DNA from: Thiohalobacter sp. IOR34
GTDB lineage: Bacteria; Pseudomonadota; Gammaproteobacteria; Thiohalobacterales; Thiohalobacteraceae
NCBI RefSeq assembly: GCF_030406045.1
Contig: NZ_CP128988.1
Location: 310,001-374,000, forward strand
DNA: 64,000 bases
Direction of reading: 5' to 3'
A model generated the notes under the pieces. It was not told where the DNA came from and did not search any database. It worked only from the letters and a program-made list of their open reading frames with translations. This document shows positions 39,073-47,896 of this stretch, in pieces. The stretch's first letter is position 1. Every line of letters begins with the position of its first letter. Position numbers and translations under genes: made by a program.

Positions 39073-39414
39073 TCACCTCCTTGGTTTGCTGATGCCGAGT
39101 CGCTGCTCCAGGCTCCGTACCCGGCGGCGCAGCTGCTGCACCTCGTCCAGCAGTTCGATGGCCAGGGCGACGCCGGCCAGGTTGATGTCCAGGTCCTGTT
39201 GCAGACGCAGGGCGGTTCGGGCGCGCTGCAGTTCCGCGGCGCGGAAGCGCCAGCGACCGGGGCGACCGCCACAGGGGCGCAGCACACCTTCCTCCACCAT
39301 CTCCAGCAGACGCTCGGCGTGGATCTGGCAAGCCTCTGCCAGTTCGCCGATGGACAGTTCCTGCTCCTCGTCCAGCAGCACGGCCGTGATTATCTGTTCC
39401 TCATGCCTCACCAC
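39073..39414 (-). CDS. cbpM: CbpM chaperone modulator (MerR-like)
   Basis: 113 residues. MerR-like helix-turn-helix fold ([26 protein letters not shown]) followed by a coiled segment ([21 protein letters not shown]). CbpM binds the J-domain of CbpA and inhibits it. Its start overlaps the 3' end of cbpA by 14 bases and it ends 4 bases before the hsp20 start codon, so the genes are translationally coupled. Confidence 0.9.
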   Translation of the reverse strand: MVRHEEQIITAVLLDEEQELSIGELAEACQIHAERLLEMVEEGVLRPCGGRPGRWRFRAAELQRARTALRLQQDLDINLAGVALAIELLDEVQQLRRRVRSLEQRLGISKPRR

Positions 39415-40375
39415 GGTACGCCTCCATTTCCTGCCTGGGGTTGTACGGCATCGTCTCGGCCATCTGCCGGTAGAGTTCGCGGCTCTTCTCGTCCCGCGCC
39501 GGCGGGGTGACGATCTTCAGTTCCACATACTGGTCACCGGGCGGCTTGCCGGGCAGGCCGCGGCCCTTGAGGCGCAGCTTCTGGCCGCTCTGGGCGCCAG
39601 GCGGGATCTTCAGGTCGACCTTGCCGCCCAGGGTCGGTACCTGGACCTTGGCACCGAGCGCCGCCTCCCAGGGTGTGACCGGCAGGCTCAGGTAGATGTC
39701 GCGGCCGTCGGGGGCGAACAGCGGATGGGGCTCGAACTCGATCTCCAGGTAGAGGTCGCCATTCGGGCCGCCGCTGCTGCCGGGGCCGCCCTGGCCGGCC
39801 AGGCGAATGCGCTGCCCGGCGGTGATGCCGCGGGGAATCTTCACCTTCAGGGTGCGCGGTCGGACCACCACATGGCCACTGCTGTCCAGTTCGGGGGCCT
39901 TGAGGGTGATGTTGCGCGTGCTGCCGTAGTAGGCATCCTCCAGGCGGATCAAGATCTTGGCATGGTGATCCTCGCCGCGCAGCGGTCCCTGGCGGTGATA
40001 GCTGTAACGGCTGCCGCGGCTGCCAAAGGGGCCCCCGCCGCCGAACAGGGATTCGAAGAAGTCGCTGAAATGGGCGGCGTCCGCCTCGGTGTAGCCGCCG
40101 CCGCTGAATTCGAAGCCGGCGTCCCAGTCGGGGGGCGGGTTGAATTCCTGCCCGGCCTGCCAGTTGGCGCCCAGCTGGTCGTAGGCGGCGCGCTTCTCCG
40201 GATCCTTGAGGACCTCATTGGCCTCGTTGATCACCTTGAAGCGCTCCTCCGCATCCGGTTCCTTGCTGACGTCCGGATGGTACTTGCGTGCCAGCTTGCG
40301 ATAGGCGCGCTTGATCTCATCCTGGCTGGCATCCTTGGGGACGCCGAGAATCTCGTAATAATCCTTGAATTTCAT
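39401..40375 (-). CDS. cbpA: CbpA/DnaJ-like class II J-protein
   Basis: 324 residues. J-domain (1-70) with H33-P34-D35, a Gly/Phe-rich linker ([17 protein letters not shown]), no zinc-finger cysteines, then two DnaJ C-terminal domains ([54 protein letters not shown]). It matches CbpA, a DnaK co-chaperone that also binds DNA in E. coli. Followed by cbpM, its inhibitor. Confidence 0.93.
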   Translation of the reverse strand: MKFKDYYEILGVPKDASQDEIKRAYRKLARKYHPDVSKEPDAEERFKVINEANEVLKDPEKRAAYDQLGANWQAGQEFNPPPDWDAGFEFSGGGYTEADAAHFSDFFESLFGGGGPFGSRGSRYSYHRQGPLRGEDHHAKILIRLEDAYYGSTRNITLKAPELDSSGHVVVRPRTLKVKIPRGITAGQRIRLAGQGGPGSSGGPNGDLYLEIEFEPHPLFAPDGRDIYLSLPVTPWEAALGAKVQVPTLGGKVDLKIPPGAQSGQKLRLKGRGLPGKPPGDQYVELKIVTPPARDEKSRELYRQMAETMPYNPRQEMEAYRGEA

Positions 40376-40464
40376 ATTGTTGTTTGCCCGTTGTCGCGTC
40401 GATCAGCCGCCTGCCGCCCCCTGGGGGCGGCAGCCTGGCTCGGTTGTGTGCCGCGCGGGCCGGT

Positions 40465-40911
40465 TCAGCCCTCGACCTGGATGCGGCGCGGCTGCACCTT
40501 CTCGTGCTTGGGAATCACGATCTCGAGAACGCCGTTCCTGGCCTTGGCGCTGATGTGTTCCGCGTCGGCGGTATCAGGCAGGGTGAAACGGCGGAAGAAG
40601 CTGCCGCGGACGCGCTCGATGCGCTTGTAGCCCTCGCGTTCCTCCTTCTTCTCCTCCTCGCGCTTGCCGCTGATGGTCAGCACACCGTTCTCCATGCTCA
40701 CCTCGATGGCGTCCGGGTCGACGCCGGGCACGTCGGCATGGATGACGAAGCGCTCCGGTTCTTCCTTGATGTCGACGGCAGGCACCCAGTCGGCGGTGCT
40801 CACCGGCGAGGTCTCGCTCGACAGCTTGCGGTTGCGCGGATCGAACAGCTGATCGATCTCGCTGTGCAGCTGGTTCAACAGGCTCCAGGGTTCGTAACGT
40901 ACCAGGCTCAT
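40465..40911 (-). CDS. Hsp20/alpha-crystallin family small heat shock protein
   Basis: 148 residues from the ATG at 40911 (MSLVRYEPWSLLNQ), with GAGGAGA 8-14 bases upstream; the Met at 40980 lacks a site. Alpha-crystallin domain: WVPAVDIKEEPERFVIHADVPGVDPDAIEVSMENGVLTI, SGKREEEKKEEREGYKRIER, GSFFRRFTLP and ARNGVLEIVIPK. The C-terminal I-x-V motif is RIQVEG. First gene of the chaperone set; the 457-base region upstream is shared with divergent nrdJ. No convincing heat-shock sigma promoter could be called by eye. Confidence 0.93.
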   Translation of the reverse strand: MSLVRYEPWSLLNQLHSEIDQLFDPRNRKLSSETSPVSTADWVPAVDIKEEPERFVIHADVPGVDPDAIEVSMENGVLTISGKREEEKKEEREGYKRIERVRGSFFRRFTLPDTADAEHISAKARNGVLEIVIPKHEKVQPRRIQVEG

Positions 40912-41071
40912 GATGTGTTCTCCTCTTTCGCAAATATCTGACTCTGGCGCATATATGGGAACGATGGCCGCCGGCCACAAGGGGCCGGCCGCTGTCGCCC
41001 GCCCGCTTGGCAGGGGCCGCGGCGGGCGTCCGTAGGGGGCTGGCGGTGGCTGGAAGTGGCGTATATTAGGA

Positions 41072-41087
41072 ACACAATATATAGTGG
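41072..41087 (+). promoter_or_regulatory. NrdR box
   Basis: ACACAATATATAGTGG matches the NrdR operator pattern ACACWATATMTWGTGT except at the last two positions. It lies 282 bases before nrdJ, in the region shared with divergent hsp20. Usually two boxes occur about 31 bases apart; only this one is clear. NrdR represses ribonucleotide reductase genes when dATP is high. Confidence 0.75.
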
Positions 41088-41200
41088 TTCGTCATTGCTC
41101 GTCCGCCTCCTCTGGATAAGCTGTTGATAACCTGTTGGCATCCGATGGATAAAATAACTTGTTGAAAAATAAAAATAAAACCTTGCAAAGGAAAACGGTT

Positions 41201-41229
41201 GACAGTCCGGAGGAAGCGAAATACCCTAT
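41201..41229 (+). promoter_or_regulatory. Possible sigma-70 promoter of nrdJab
   Basis: Perfect -35 TTGACA at 41201-41206, a 17-base spacer and a weak -10 TACCCT at 41224-41229. Directly upstream is an A-rich stretch that could act as an UP element. A 30-base palindrome starts 4 bases after the -10. Confidence 0.5.
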
Positions 41230-41232
41230 CCC

Positions 41233-41262
41233 CCTCACCACAAGATCTTGTGGTGAGGGGTG
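41233..41262. promoter_or_regulatory. 30-base perfect palindrome in the nrdJ leader
   Basis: CCCCTCACCACAAGA is followed directly by its reverse complement TCTTGTGGTGAGGGG with no loop. A loopless palindrome is more likely a protein operator than a terminator hairpin. It overlaps the expected start point of the candidate nrdJ promoter. The binding protein is unknown. Confidence 0.6.
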
Positions 41263-41368
41263 ATCCGCAACTCGCTGAATCGGGGCGCTATTTGCGGCGG
41301 ATCGGCCAATTCGGCCCAGATAACAAACCGGCTTTTGCCACGTCATACAAGGGAATTCAGGAGGTTCG

Positions 41369-43522
41369 ATGAAGACCGCACAGCTTACGGCCGTGACCCA
41401 TGCGACGACGGACATCGCCCTGCAGGAGGCCTCGCAGGACATCTGGGACAAGAAATACCGGCTGAAGACCAAGGAGGGCGTGGCCGTCGACCGGGACATC
41501 GATGCGACCTACCAGCGCGTGGCCCAGGCCCTGGCCGAGGTCGAGCAGACGCCGGAGGCCCGCGAGCACTGGCGCGAGCAGTTCCTCTGGGCGCTGCGCC
41601 ACGGCGCCATCCCGGCCGGCCGCATCATCTCCAACGCCGGTGCCTGGGAGCACAAGCCGGCCACCTCCACCATCAACTGCACGGTGTCCGGTACCATCCG
41701 CGACTCCATGAACGACATCCTGGAGAAGGTGCACGAGGCCGGCTTGACCCTGAAGGCCGGCTGCGGCATCGGCTACGAGTTTTCCACCCTGCGCCCCAAG
41801 GGGGCCTACGTGGCCGGCGCCGGTGCCTACACCTCCGGCCCGCTGTCCTTCATGGACATCTACGACAAGATGTGCTTCACCGTCTCCTCCGCCGGCGGCC
41901 GGCGTGGCGCGCAGATGGCCACCTTCGACATCGGCCACCCGGACGTGATGGATTTCATTCGTGCCAAGCGCGAGGACGGCCGCTTGCGCCAGTTCAACCT
42001 CTCGCTGCTCATCACCCGCGACTTCATGGAGGCGGTCAAGGTCGATGCCGACTGGAAGCTGTCCTTTCCCCTGACCGAGGCCGAACTGGAGACCGAACGT
42101 CTCGATCTGGATGATCCACAGCAGGTGGTGTGGCGCAGCTGGCCCTCGACCGAGGGCTACATCAGCAACGAGGCCGGCAAGGTCGCCTGCAAGGTGTACC
42201 GCAGCATCCGCGCGCGGCGTCTGTGGGACATGATCATGGCCTCCACCTACGACTTCGCCGAACCGGGCTTCATCCTGATCGACAAGGTCAACGAGATGAA
42301 CAACAACTGGTTCTGCGAGAACGTGCGGGCGACCAATCCCTGCGGCGAGCAGCCGTTGCCACCCTACGGCTCCTGCCTGCTGGGTTCGGTAAACCTGACC
42401 AAGTTCGTGCGCGACCCCTTCACCGAGAATGCCCGCTTCGACTGGGAGGCCTTCCGCAAGGTGGTCGGCGTCTTCACCCGCATGCTGGACAACGTGGTGG
42501 AGATCAATGGCCTGCCACTCGACGGCCAGCGCGACGAGATCCTGCGCAAGCGCCGCCACGGCATGGGCTTCCTTGGTCTCGGTTCCACGGTCACCATGCT
42601 GCGCATGAAGTACGGATCCGAGGATTCGGTGGCGTTCACCGAGCAGGTGGCGCGCGAGCTGGCGCTGGAGGGCTGGCGCACGGCGCTGGATCTGGCCAAG
42701 GAAAAGGGGCCGGCGCCGATCATGGAGGAGGAGTTTACGGTAACCGAGGCCATGCTCGAACAGCGGCCGGAGATGCGCCGCGATGGCTGGCAGGTCGGTG
42801 ACCAGGTGCAGGGCAAGCTGCTGCATGCCAAGTACAGCCGCTACATGCAGGAGGTGGCGCGGCTGGAGCCGGAACTGGTGCAGGAACTGGCGCTGGTGGG
42901 GGCGCGCTTCACCCATCACAGTTCGATCGCGCCCACCGGCACCATCTCCCTGTCGCTGGCCAACAATGCCAGCAACGGCATCGAGCCGTCCTTCGCCCAC
43001 CACTATTTCCGCAATGTGATCCGCGAGGGCCGCAAGACCAAGGAGAAGGTGGCCGTCTACTCCTTCGAACTGCTCGCCTACCGCGAGCTGATCAATCCCC
43101 AGGCCATGCCCTACAGCGAGGACGAGGCGGCCCGGCTGCCGGAGTACTTCATCACCGCCGAGGACATCACTCCCAAGGCGCATGTCGACATCCAGGCGGC
43201 TGCCCAGAAGTGGGTCGACTCCAGTATCTCCAAGACCGCCAACGTGCCAACCGATTACCCGTATGAGGATTTCAAGGACATCTATCTCTACGCCTATGAG
43301 CAGGGTTTGAAGGGGTGTACCACCTTCCGCTTCAACCCGGAGGCCTTCCAGGGGGTGCTGGTCAAGGAACAGGATCTGGAAAACACCACCTATGTCTTCA
43401 CCCTGGAGGACGGCAGCACACTGGAGGTGAAGGGCAACGAGGAGGTCGAGTACGACGGCGAGGTGCATACCGCGGCCAATCTCTACGATGCACTGAAAGA
43501 AGGCTATTACGGCAAGTTCTGA
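41369..43522 (+). CDS. nrdJ: Class II (B12-dependent) ribonucleotide reductase, main part (NrdJa)
   Basis: 717 residues. Makes deoxyribonucleotides using an adenosylcobalamin radical, with or without oxygen. Active-site cysteines: C104 in STINCTVSG and C336 in GSCLLGSVNL as the redox pair, C325 in NPCGEQ as the radical-carrying Cys. Other blocks: RIISNAGAWEH, AGCGIGYEFSTLRPKG, FTHHSSIAPTGTISL and the barrel end GLKGCTTFRF. The C-terminal redox tail is not in this protein but in the gene 26 bases downstream, the split nrdJa-nrdJb arrangement known in Pseudomonas. No cobalamin riboswitch was recognised in the leader. Confidence 0.95.
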   Translation: MKTAQLTAVTHATTDIALQEASQDIWDKKYRLKTKEGVAVDRDIDATYQRVAQALAEVEQTPEAREHWREQFLWALRHGAIPAGRIISNAGAWEHKPATSTINCTVSGTIRDSMNDILEKVHEAGLTLKAGCGIGYEFSTLRPKGAYVAGAGAYTSGPLSFMDIYDKMCFTVSSAGGRRGAQMATFDIGHPDVMDFIRAKREDGRLRQFNLSLLITRDFMEAVKVDADWKLSFPLTEAELETERLDLDDPQQVVWRSWPSTEGYISNEAGKVACKVYRSIRARRLWDMIMASTYDFAEPGFILIDKVNEMNNNWFCENVRATNPCGEQPLPPYGSCLLGSVNLTKFVRDPFTENARFDWEAFRKVVGVFTRMLDNVVEINGLPLDGQRDEILRKRRHGMGFLGLGSTVTMLRMKYGSEDSVAFTEQVARELALEGWRTALDLAKEKGPAPIMEEEFTVTEAMLEQRPEMRRDGWQVGDQVQGKLLHAKYSRYMQEVARLEPELVQELALVGARFTHHSSIAPTGTISLSLANNASNGIEPSFAHHYFRNVIREGRKTKEKVAVYSFELLAYRELINPQAMPYSEDEAARLPEYFITAEDITPKAHVDIQAAAQKWVDSSISKTANVPTDYPYEDFKDIYLYAYEQGLKGCTTFRFNPEAFQGVLVKEQDLENTTYVFTLEDGSTLEVKGNEEVEYDGEVHTAANLYDALKEGYYGKF

Positions 43523-43548
43523 GAGGGACGCCAGCAGAGGGTTTCTAG

Positions 43549-44235
43549 ATGATGATCAAGATCGACCAGAAGATTGTGGATTACGGTGTCCTCAAGGATG
43601 AGCCGGAAACCGAGGCCGCCGAGGCGGTGGAGGAGGAGAAGGTCGTCCATCTGCACGAGAAGCTGGAGCGGCCCGAGATGCTGCTCGGTTCGACCTACAA
43701 GATCAAGACGCCACTTTCCGAACATGCCCTGTATGTCACCATCAACGACATCATTCTCAATCCGGGCACCGAACATGAACTGCGGCGCCCCTTCGAGATC
43801 TTCATCAACTCGAAGAACATGGATCACTTCCAGTGGATCGTCGCCCTGACCCGTATCATCTCGGCGGTGTTCCGCAAGGGCGGCGACGTCACCTTCCTGG
43901 TGGAGGAGCTGCGTTCGGTGTTCGATCCGCGCGGCGGTTACTTCAAGCGCGGAGGCAAGTACATGCCCTCGCTGGTGGCCGAGATCGGCGATGCCATCGA
44001 ATGTCACCTGCGGATGATCGGCATGCTCAGGGACGAGGGGCTGGACGAGCACCAGCGCAAGCTGGTGGAGGAGAAGCGCGCCCAGTTCGAGGCGGCGGCG
44101 AACAGCGCCGGGCAGGCCGCAGCCCAGGACTTCCCCGAGGGGGCGCAGTTGTGCCTCAAGTGCAATACCAAGGCCGCGATCCAGATGGACGGCTGCCTGA
44201 CGTGCTTGAACTGCGGCGATTCGAAATGCGGCTGA
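43549..44235 (+). CDS. NrdJb: C-terminal part of split class II ribonucleotide reductase
   Basis: 228 residues, close to the size of Pseudomonas NrdJb. TSCPD-like domain (TYKIKTPLSEHALYVTINDI ... HFQWIVALTRIISAVFRKGGD ... LRSVFDPRGGYFKRGGKYMPSLVAEIGDAIE). It ends in a cysteine-rich tail (CLKCNTKAAIQMDGCLTC, LNCGDSKCG), which should re-reduce the NrdJa active-site disulfide. Follows nrdJa by 26 bases on the same strand. Confidence 0.9.
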   Translation: MMIKIDQKIVDYGVLKDEPETEAAEAVEEEKVVHLHEKLERPEMLLGSTYKIKTPLSEHALYVTINDIILNPGTEHELRRPFEIFINSKNMDHFQWIVALTRIISAVFRKGGDVTFLVEELRSVFDPRGGYFKRGGKYMPSLVAEIGDAIECHLRMIGMLRDEGLDEHQRKLVEEKRAQFEAAANSAGQAAAQDFPEGAQLCLKCNTKAAIQMDGCLTCLNCGDSKCG

Positions 44236-44255
44236 GCGAGGGACGGACAAGGATC

Positions 44256-44480
44256 ATGTTGTTGCAGCAGATGCCGATACCGGGCTACTGGTATACCAAT
44301 ATCGTGGGCCAGCTGGTACAGGTGCGCGCGGTGCTCTACGCGGGCAGCCAGGTGCGCCGCGTGGTGCTGGAATACGCCAATGGCAAGCGCGACTTCCTCG
44401 ATCTCGATGGCTGGTACTACCTGGATCTCGCCCTGCATGCGCCGCGTCTCGAGCGCCGCGGGCAGGTGCGCGATCTCTGA
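44256..44480 (+). CDS. Small conserved-looking protein of unknown function after nrdJab
   Basis: 74 residues from ATG 44256, preceded by GGACAAGG; an in-frame ATG at 44226 inside nrdJb is the alternative. The sequence MLLQQMPIPGYWYTNIVGQL ... VRRVVLEYANGKRDFLDLDG ... LDLALHAPRLERR reads as a compact beta-rich domain. It lies 20 bases after nrdJb. I do not recognise the family. Confidence 0.65.
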   Translation: MLLQQMPIPGYWYTNIVGQLVQVRAVLYAGSQVRRVVLEYANGKRDFLDLDGWYYLDLALHAPRLERRGQVRDL

Positions 44481-44579
44481 AATCACGGTGCAACGGGGTT
44501 CCCCCCGGCCGCTGGCTTCGCGTCCGCCTGAGTGGGGCAGGCCGCTGCGGGCGGGCTTTCCACTCCCCACAGAGCGCAG

Positions 44580-45218
44580 ATGAACTGCAGCACGGGCAAG
44601 ACCCGTTTCGACGGTCCGGTCGGCCCCCTGCAGGGGCGGATCGACTGCCCGCCGGATGAACCCTCGGCGCTGGCGGTGATCGCCCATCCCCATCCCCTGT
44701 ATGGCGGCAGCCTCGACAACAAGGTGGTGCATACCCTGGCCCAGACCCTGAGCGCTGCCGGGGCGCTTGCCCTGCGTTTCAACTTCCGCGGGGTCGGAGA
44801 GAGTGCCGGTCACTATGCCGAGGGCAGGGGAGAGCAGGCGGATCTGCTGGCGGTGATCGAGCAGGGCCGGCAGCGCTGGCCGGGTCTGCCGCTCTGGCTG
44901 GCCGGTTTCTCGTTTGGCGCCTATGTCGGCCTGGCGGCGGCCGAGCAGGCTGCGCCGGCACGACTGATCAGCATTGCACCGCCGGTCAATCTGTTTCCCT
45001 TCGCAGGCCTACAGGCGCCTGAGGGGGCGGCCTGGCTGGTGCTGCAGGGGGCGGAGGACGAGATCGTGCCGGCCGTGCAACTGCGTGCCTGGCTGGAGGG
45101 GCTGGCGGTACGGCCGGCCTATGTCGAGCTGCCCGGCGCCGGCCACTTCTTTCACGGCCAGATCAACCGGCTGCGCGAGGCGCTGTCGGCCTGGCTGGCG
45201 TCGCCCGCCTTGGTGTAA
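44580..45218 (+). CDS. Alpha/beta hydrolase family protein
   Basis: 212 residues from ATG 44580 (MNCSTGKTRF). Alpha/beta hydrolase signs: oxyanion HPHPLYGGSLDNKVV, FNFRGVGESAGHYAEGRGE, nucleophile GFSFGAYVG, acid in LQGAEDEIVP and His in GAGHFFHGQ. This is the short dienelactone-hydrolase-like family found widely in proteobacteria; substrate unknown. No strong Shine-Dalgarno site; 99 bases after the previous gene. Probably cytoplasmic. Confidence 0.85.
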   Translation: MNCSTGKTRFDGPVGPLQGRIDCPPDEPSALAVIAHPHPLYGGSLDNKVVHTLAQTLSAAGALALRFNFRGVGESAGHYAEGRGEQADLLAVIEQGRQRWPGLPLWLAGFSFGAYVGLAAAEQAAPARLISIAPPVNLFPFAGLQAPEGAAWLVLQGAEDEIVPAVQLRAWLEGLAVRPAYVELPGAGHFFHGQINRLREALSAWLASPALV

Positions 45219-45233
45219 TAGGCGGGTCAGGGG

Positions 45234-45479
45234 TCAGCCGGCGTCTTGCTGGGGAATGCGCTCGGCGCGGATGGTGTGCTGGGCCAGCCATTTGAGGATG
45301 TCGCGGCCGCTGAGCAGAAAGGGGTTGAACTGGACCCGCAGCTGGGAGGCGCCATCCAGCTGCACGGCATGGACGCCGTCCATGTTCGCCAGCCCTTCGG
45401 AGAGTCTGGTCGTTTCCTGATCCGACAGGCGATTGGCAATCCGCAGCCGGATATCCACCCGGATATCTGTGTCGTCCAT
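45234..45479 (-). CDS. Small ferredoxin-fold (HMA-like) protein
   Basis: 81 residues from the ATG at 45479 (MDDTDIRVDIRLRIANRLSD); an in-frame Met at 45536 is possible. The beta-alpha-beta pattern RVDIRLRIANRLSDQETTRL, GLANMDGVHAVQLDGA, QLRVQFNPFLLSGRDILKWL resembles heavy-metal-associated folds, but the CxxC metal site is absent. Convergent with the hydrolase gene. Function unknown. Confidence 0.55.
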   Translation of the reverse strand: MDDTDIRVDIRLRIANRLSDQETTRLSEGLANMDGVHAVQLDGASQLRVQFNPFLLSGRDILKWLAQHTIRAERIPQQDAG

Positions 45480-45665
45480 GTCTGCCCGTATTGTTGGTTG
45501 GTGTTTTTCGGGGCCTGGCCAGGCGGTCGTCATCAATGGCCCTCTGCCGACGCCGTCTGTTGGCCGGGCGACATTGTGGCGAAGCCGCGCCGTGATGTAC
45601 AGCCTGTTGCGCCAGGGATTTCGCTCCGCAGGGTGGATCCCGGGTGCAACAGGTGGGTTGATCCC

Positions 45666-45845
45666 TCAGTGGCGGTACGCCTGTGACGAGGCAAAGCGGA
45701 ACAGGGCGTCGACCGAGTCGAAGGTCTTGGGCAGGGTGTGGCCGTTGATGATGGCGGTCCAGTAGGCCGGCAGGCTGCCCCCCTTGTAGACCGGGCGGGC
45801 ATAGACGCTCTGTCCGGCGATGATGCGGTGTACCATTGCATTCAT
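45666..45845 (-). CDS. 59-residue protein of unknown function
   Basis: Minus-strand frame from ATG 45845 to TGA 45666-45668, giving MNAMVHRIIAGQSVYARPVY, a middle with GGSLPAYWTAIINGHTLPKT, and FDSVDALFRFASSQAYRH. GAGGAGG lies 6-12 bases before the ATG, an excellent site. Balanced amino-acid content and hydrophobic spacing support a real gene. No family recognised. Confidence 0.65.
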   Translation of the reverse strand: MNAMVHRIIAGQSVYARPVYKGGSLPAYWTAIINGHTLPKTFDSVDALFRFASSQAYRH

Positions 45846-46228
45846 GGTGTCCTCCTCAGCGTTTATTCGGTTCTTGTGTGCTGACGGGCGTTACCTGGAA
45901 AGGTCGCAAACTTTGTGCCTGCCCGAAAAATTGCCTTCAATTTCAGACTGATATTGCGGGTCTGGGGCCTGTCTGGCGGTCCCGGGCCGGCAAAATTGTA
46001 AGCTATGCTGACAGTTCAGGGAAAGGGTAGGGCCGCTCTCGATCCCAAGTTGTTGAAATTCATTTGGTTTCGTTCGCGCGCTTCAAAACGTGGGGTGTCG
46101 GTCCTCTTTACGTTCGCCGCCCTCCCCGTGCTGTCTGCCCTGCTACGGTTGTCTTTGCCGGCGGATGCCATCAACATGCCGCAGTGGCCTGTTCCATGAG
46201 ACGGCGCCTGACGCCAGCGGAAGCCTAG
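45846..46228. other. Intergenic region before gspA
   Basis: 383 bases, no gene seen. A TATGCT (46004-46009) behind an AT-rich GCAAAATTGTAAGC could be a -10 for gspA, but no good -35 is present. The gspA ATG at 46229 has only a weak upstream purine stretch (GCGGAAG). Confidence 0.35.
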
Positions 46229-47896
46229 ATGTATGCAGACTATTTCGGCCTGACCGGTCGGCCCTTCTCCATTGCCCCGGACCCGCGCTACCTGTATCTG
46301 AGCGAGCGCCACCGCGAGGCGCTGGCCCACCTGTTGTACGGCATCGGTGAGGGCGGCGGTTTCGTCCAGCTGACCGGCGAAGTGGGGACCGGCAAGACCA
46401 CGCTGTGCCGGGCCCTGCTGGAGCAGATTCCGGACCACGTCGACGTGGCCCTGATCCTCAATCCGCGGGTCAATGCCCTGGAGCTGGTGGCCACGGTCTG
46501 CGACGAGCTGGGCATCGACTATCCGCAGGACGGCGACAGCCTGAAGCGGCTGATCGATGCGCTCAACGCGCATCTGCTGGAGACCCATGCCGCCGGACGG
46601 CGCACCGTGCTGATTGTCGACGAGGCTCAGAACCTCAGCACCGAGGTGCTGGAACAGCTGCGCCTGCTGACCAACCTGGAGACAGCCGAGGCCAAGCTGT
46701 TGCAGATCATCCTCATCGGCCAGCCGGAGCTGAAGCAGTTGCTGGAGCGCAACGAGCTGCGCCAGCTCGCCCAGCGCATCACCGCCCGCTATCACCTGGA
46801 GCCGCTGAGCCGTGACGAACTGCGTGCCTACGTCCGCCACCGCTTGCGGGTCAGCGGCAATGCCACGGAGCTGTTCAGCCCGGCCGCTCTCGACGAGTTG
46901 CAGCGGCTGAGCGGCGGCATCCCGCGGCTGATCAACATCCTCTGTGACCGTGCCCTGCTCGGTGCCTATGTCGAGGAACGGCCGAAGGTCGATCGGCGCA
47001 TCCTGCGCCGGGCGGCCGCCGAGGTTCTGACCGAGCAGCCGCTGGGCGAGGGCCGCTCGCGGCTCTGGTGGCTGGCCGCGCCCCTGATGCTGCTGCTGGT
47101 CGGTGCCGCCGCGCTCTGGCAGGGTGGTTCCGAGGCACCGGCGGTCGCCACCGGGCCGCCGCTCGAGGCAGCGAACGATGTCGCACCGGCCCCCGGGCGG
47201 CCGGTCACGGAAGCGCCCGTCGTGGCCGCTGTGGACGAGCCGGGCCAGGCCGCCGGCGGCGCGCCGGCCGCTGCCCTGCAGACGCGGCTTGCCGCCCTCG
47301 ACGACAGTGCCGGGCTGCAGGCCTGGGCCGCCCTGTTCCGGCGCTGGCAGCTTCCCCTGCGTCTCGACGGCCCCGCGCCCTGCGAACAGGCCGAGGCGCT
47401 CGGCATGCGTTGCCTGCAGCGCAGCGGCAGCTGGTCGCAACTGCTCAGCTATGACCGGCCGGCCATCCTGCAGCTGGTCGACGCGGCCGGCCGACGGGTG
47501 CCGGCGCTGCTGCTGACGGTCGACGGCGAGCGGGTCGAGCTGCAGATCGGTGCCGAGCGCCTGTGGCTTCCCCTGCAGGTCCTGCAGGCCCACTGGTATG
47601 GCGGCTACACCCTGTTGTGGCGTCCGCCGGTCAAGAGCGAGGTGCTGCAGCCTGGCAGCCGCTCGCCGGACGTGCTCTGGTTGCGCCGCCAGCTGCAGCG
47701 CATCGAGGGCGAGGCACCGCCCGCCGAGCGTCCCGAGGCGTTCGATGCCGCGCTGGCGGAGCAGGTGAAGCGTTTCCAGGCCAGCCGGGGACTGCTGCAG
47801 GATGGTGTGGTCGGTGCCCAGACCCTGATCCATCTCAATGCCGCCGATCCGGACCAGTCACCGCCGCGGCTGCAACCCGTCACGGAGGCCGGTTGA
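46229..47896 (+). CDS. gspA: GspA/ExeA-type AAA ATPase with peptidoglycan-binding domain
   Basis: 555 residues. Begins MYADYFGLTGRPFSIAPDPRYLYLS, the ExeA signature. Walker A GEVGTGKTT (Lys56), Walker B LIVDEAQN (Asp131), then a membrane helix (about 279-298, LWWLAAPLMLLLVGAAALW), a periplasmic region, and a C-terminal peptidoglycan-binding domain (about 465-545). ExeA with ExeB remodels peptidoglycan to let the type II secretin assemble. Its stop overlaps the gspB start by one base. No other gsp genes are in the window. Confidence 0.92.
   Translation: MYADYFGLTGRPFSIAPDPRYLYLSERHREALAHLLYGIGEGGGFVQLTGEVGTGKTTLCRALLEQIPDHVDVALILNPRVNALELVATVCDELGIDYPQDGDSLKRLIDALNAHLLETHAAGRRTVLIVDEAQNLSTEVLEQLRLLTNLETAEAKLLQIILIGQPELKQLLERNELRQLAQRITARYHLEPLSRDELRAYVRHRLRVSGNATELFSPAALDELQRLSGGIPRLINILCDRALLGAYVEERPKVDRRILRRAAAEVLTEQPLGEGRSRLWWLAAPLMLLLVGAAALWQGGSEAPAVATGPPLEAANDVAPAPGRPVTEAPVVAAVDEPGQAAGGAPAAALQTRLAALDDSAGLQAWAALFRRWQLPLRLDGPAPCEQAEALGMRCLQRSGSWSQLLSYDRPAILQLVDAAGRRVPALLLTVDGERVELQIGAERLWLPLQVLQAHWYGGYTLLWRPPVKSEVLQPGSRSPDVLWLRRQLQRIEGEAPPAERPEAFDAALAEQVKRFQASRGLLQDGVVGAQTLIHLNAADPDQSPPRLQPVTEAG

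Noticed and set aside
40912-41071. ROSE-type RNA thermometer before hsp20
   Set aside because: No clear anti-Shine-Dalgarno pairing with GAGGAGA was found in the short leader; only a GC-rich hairpin further upstream is visible.
41100-41368. Adenosylcobalamin riboswitch before nrdJ
   Set aside because: No B12-box-like sequence (GCCACTG) could be found in the leader.
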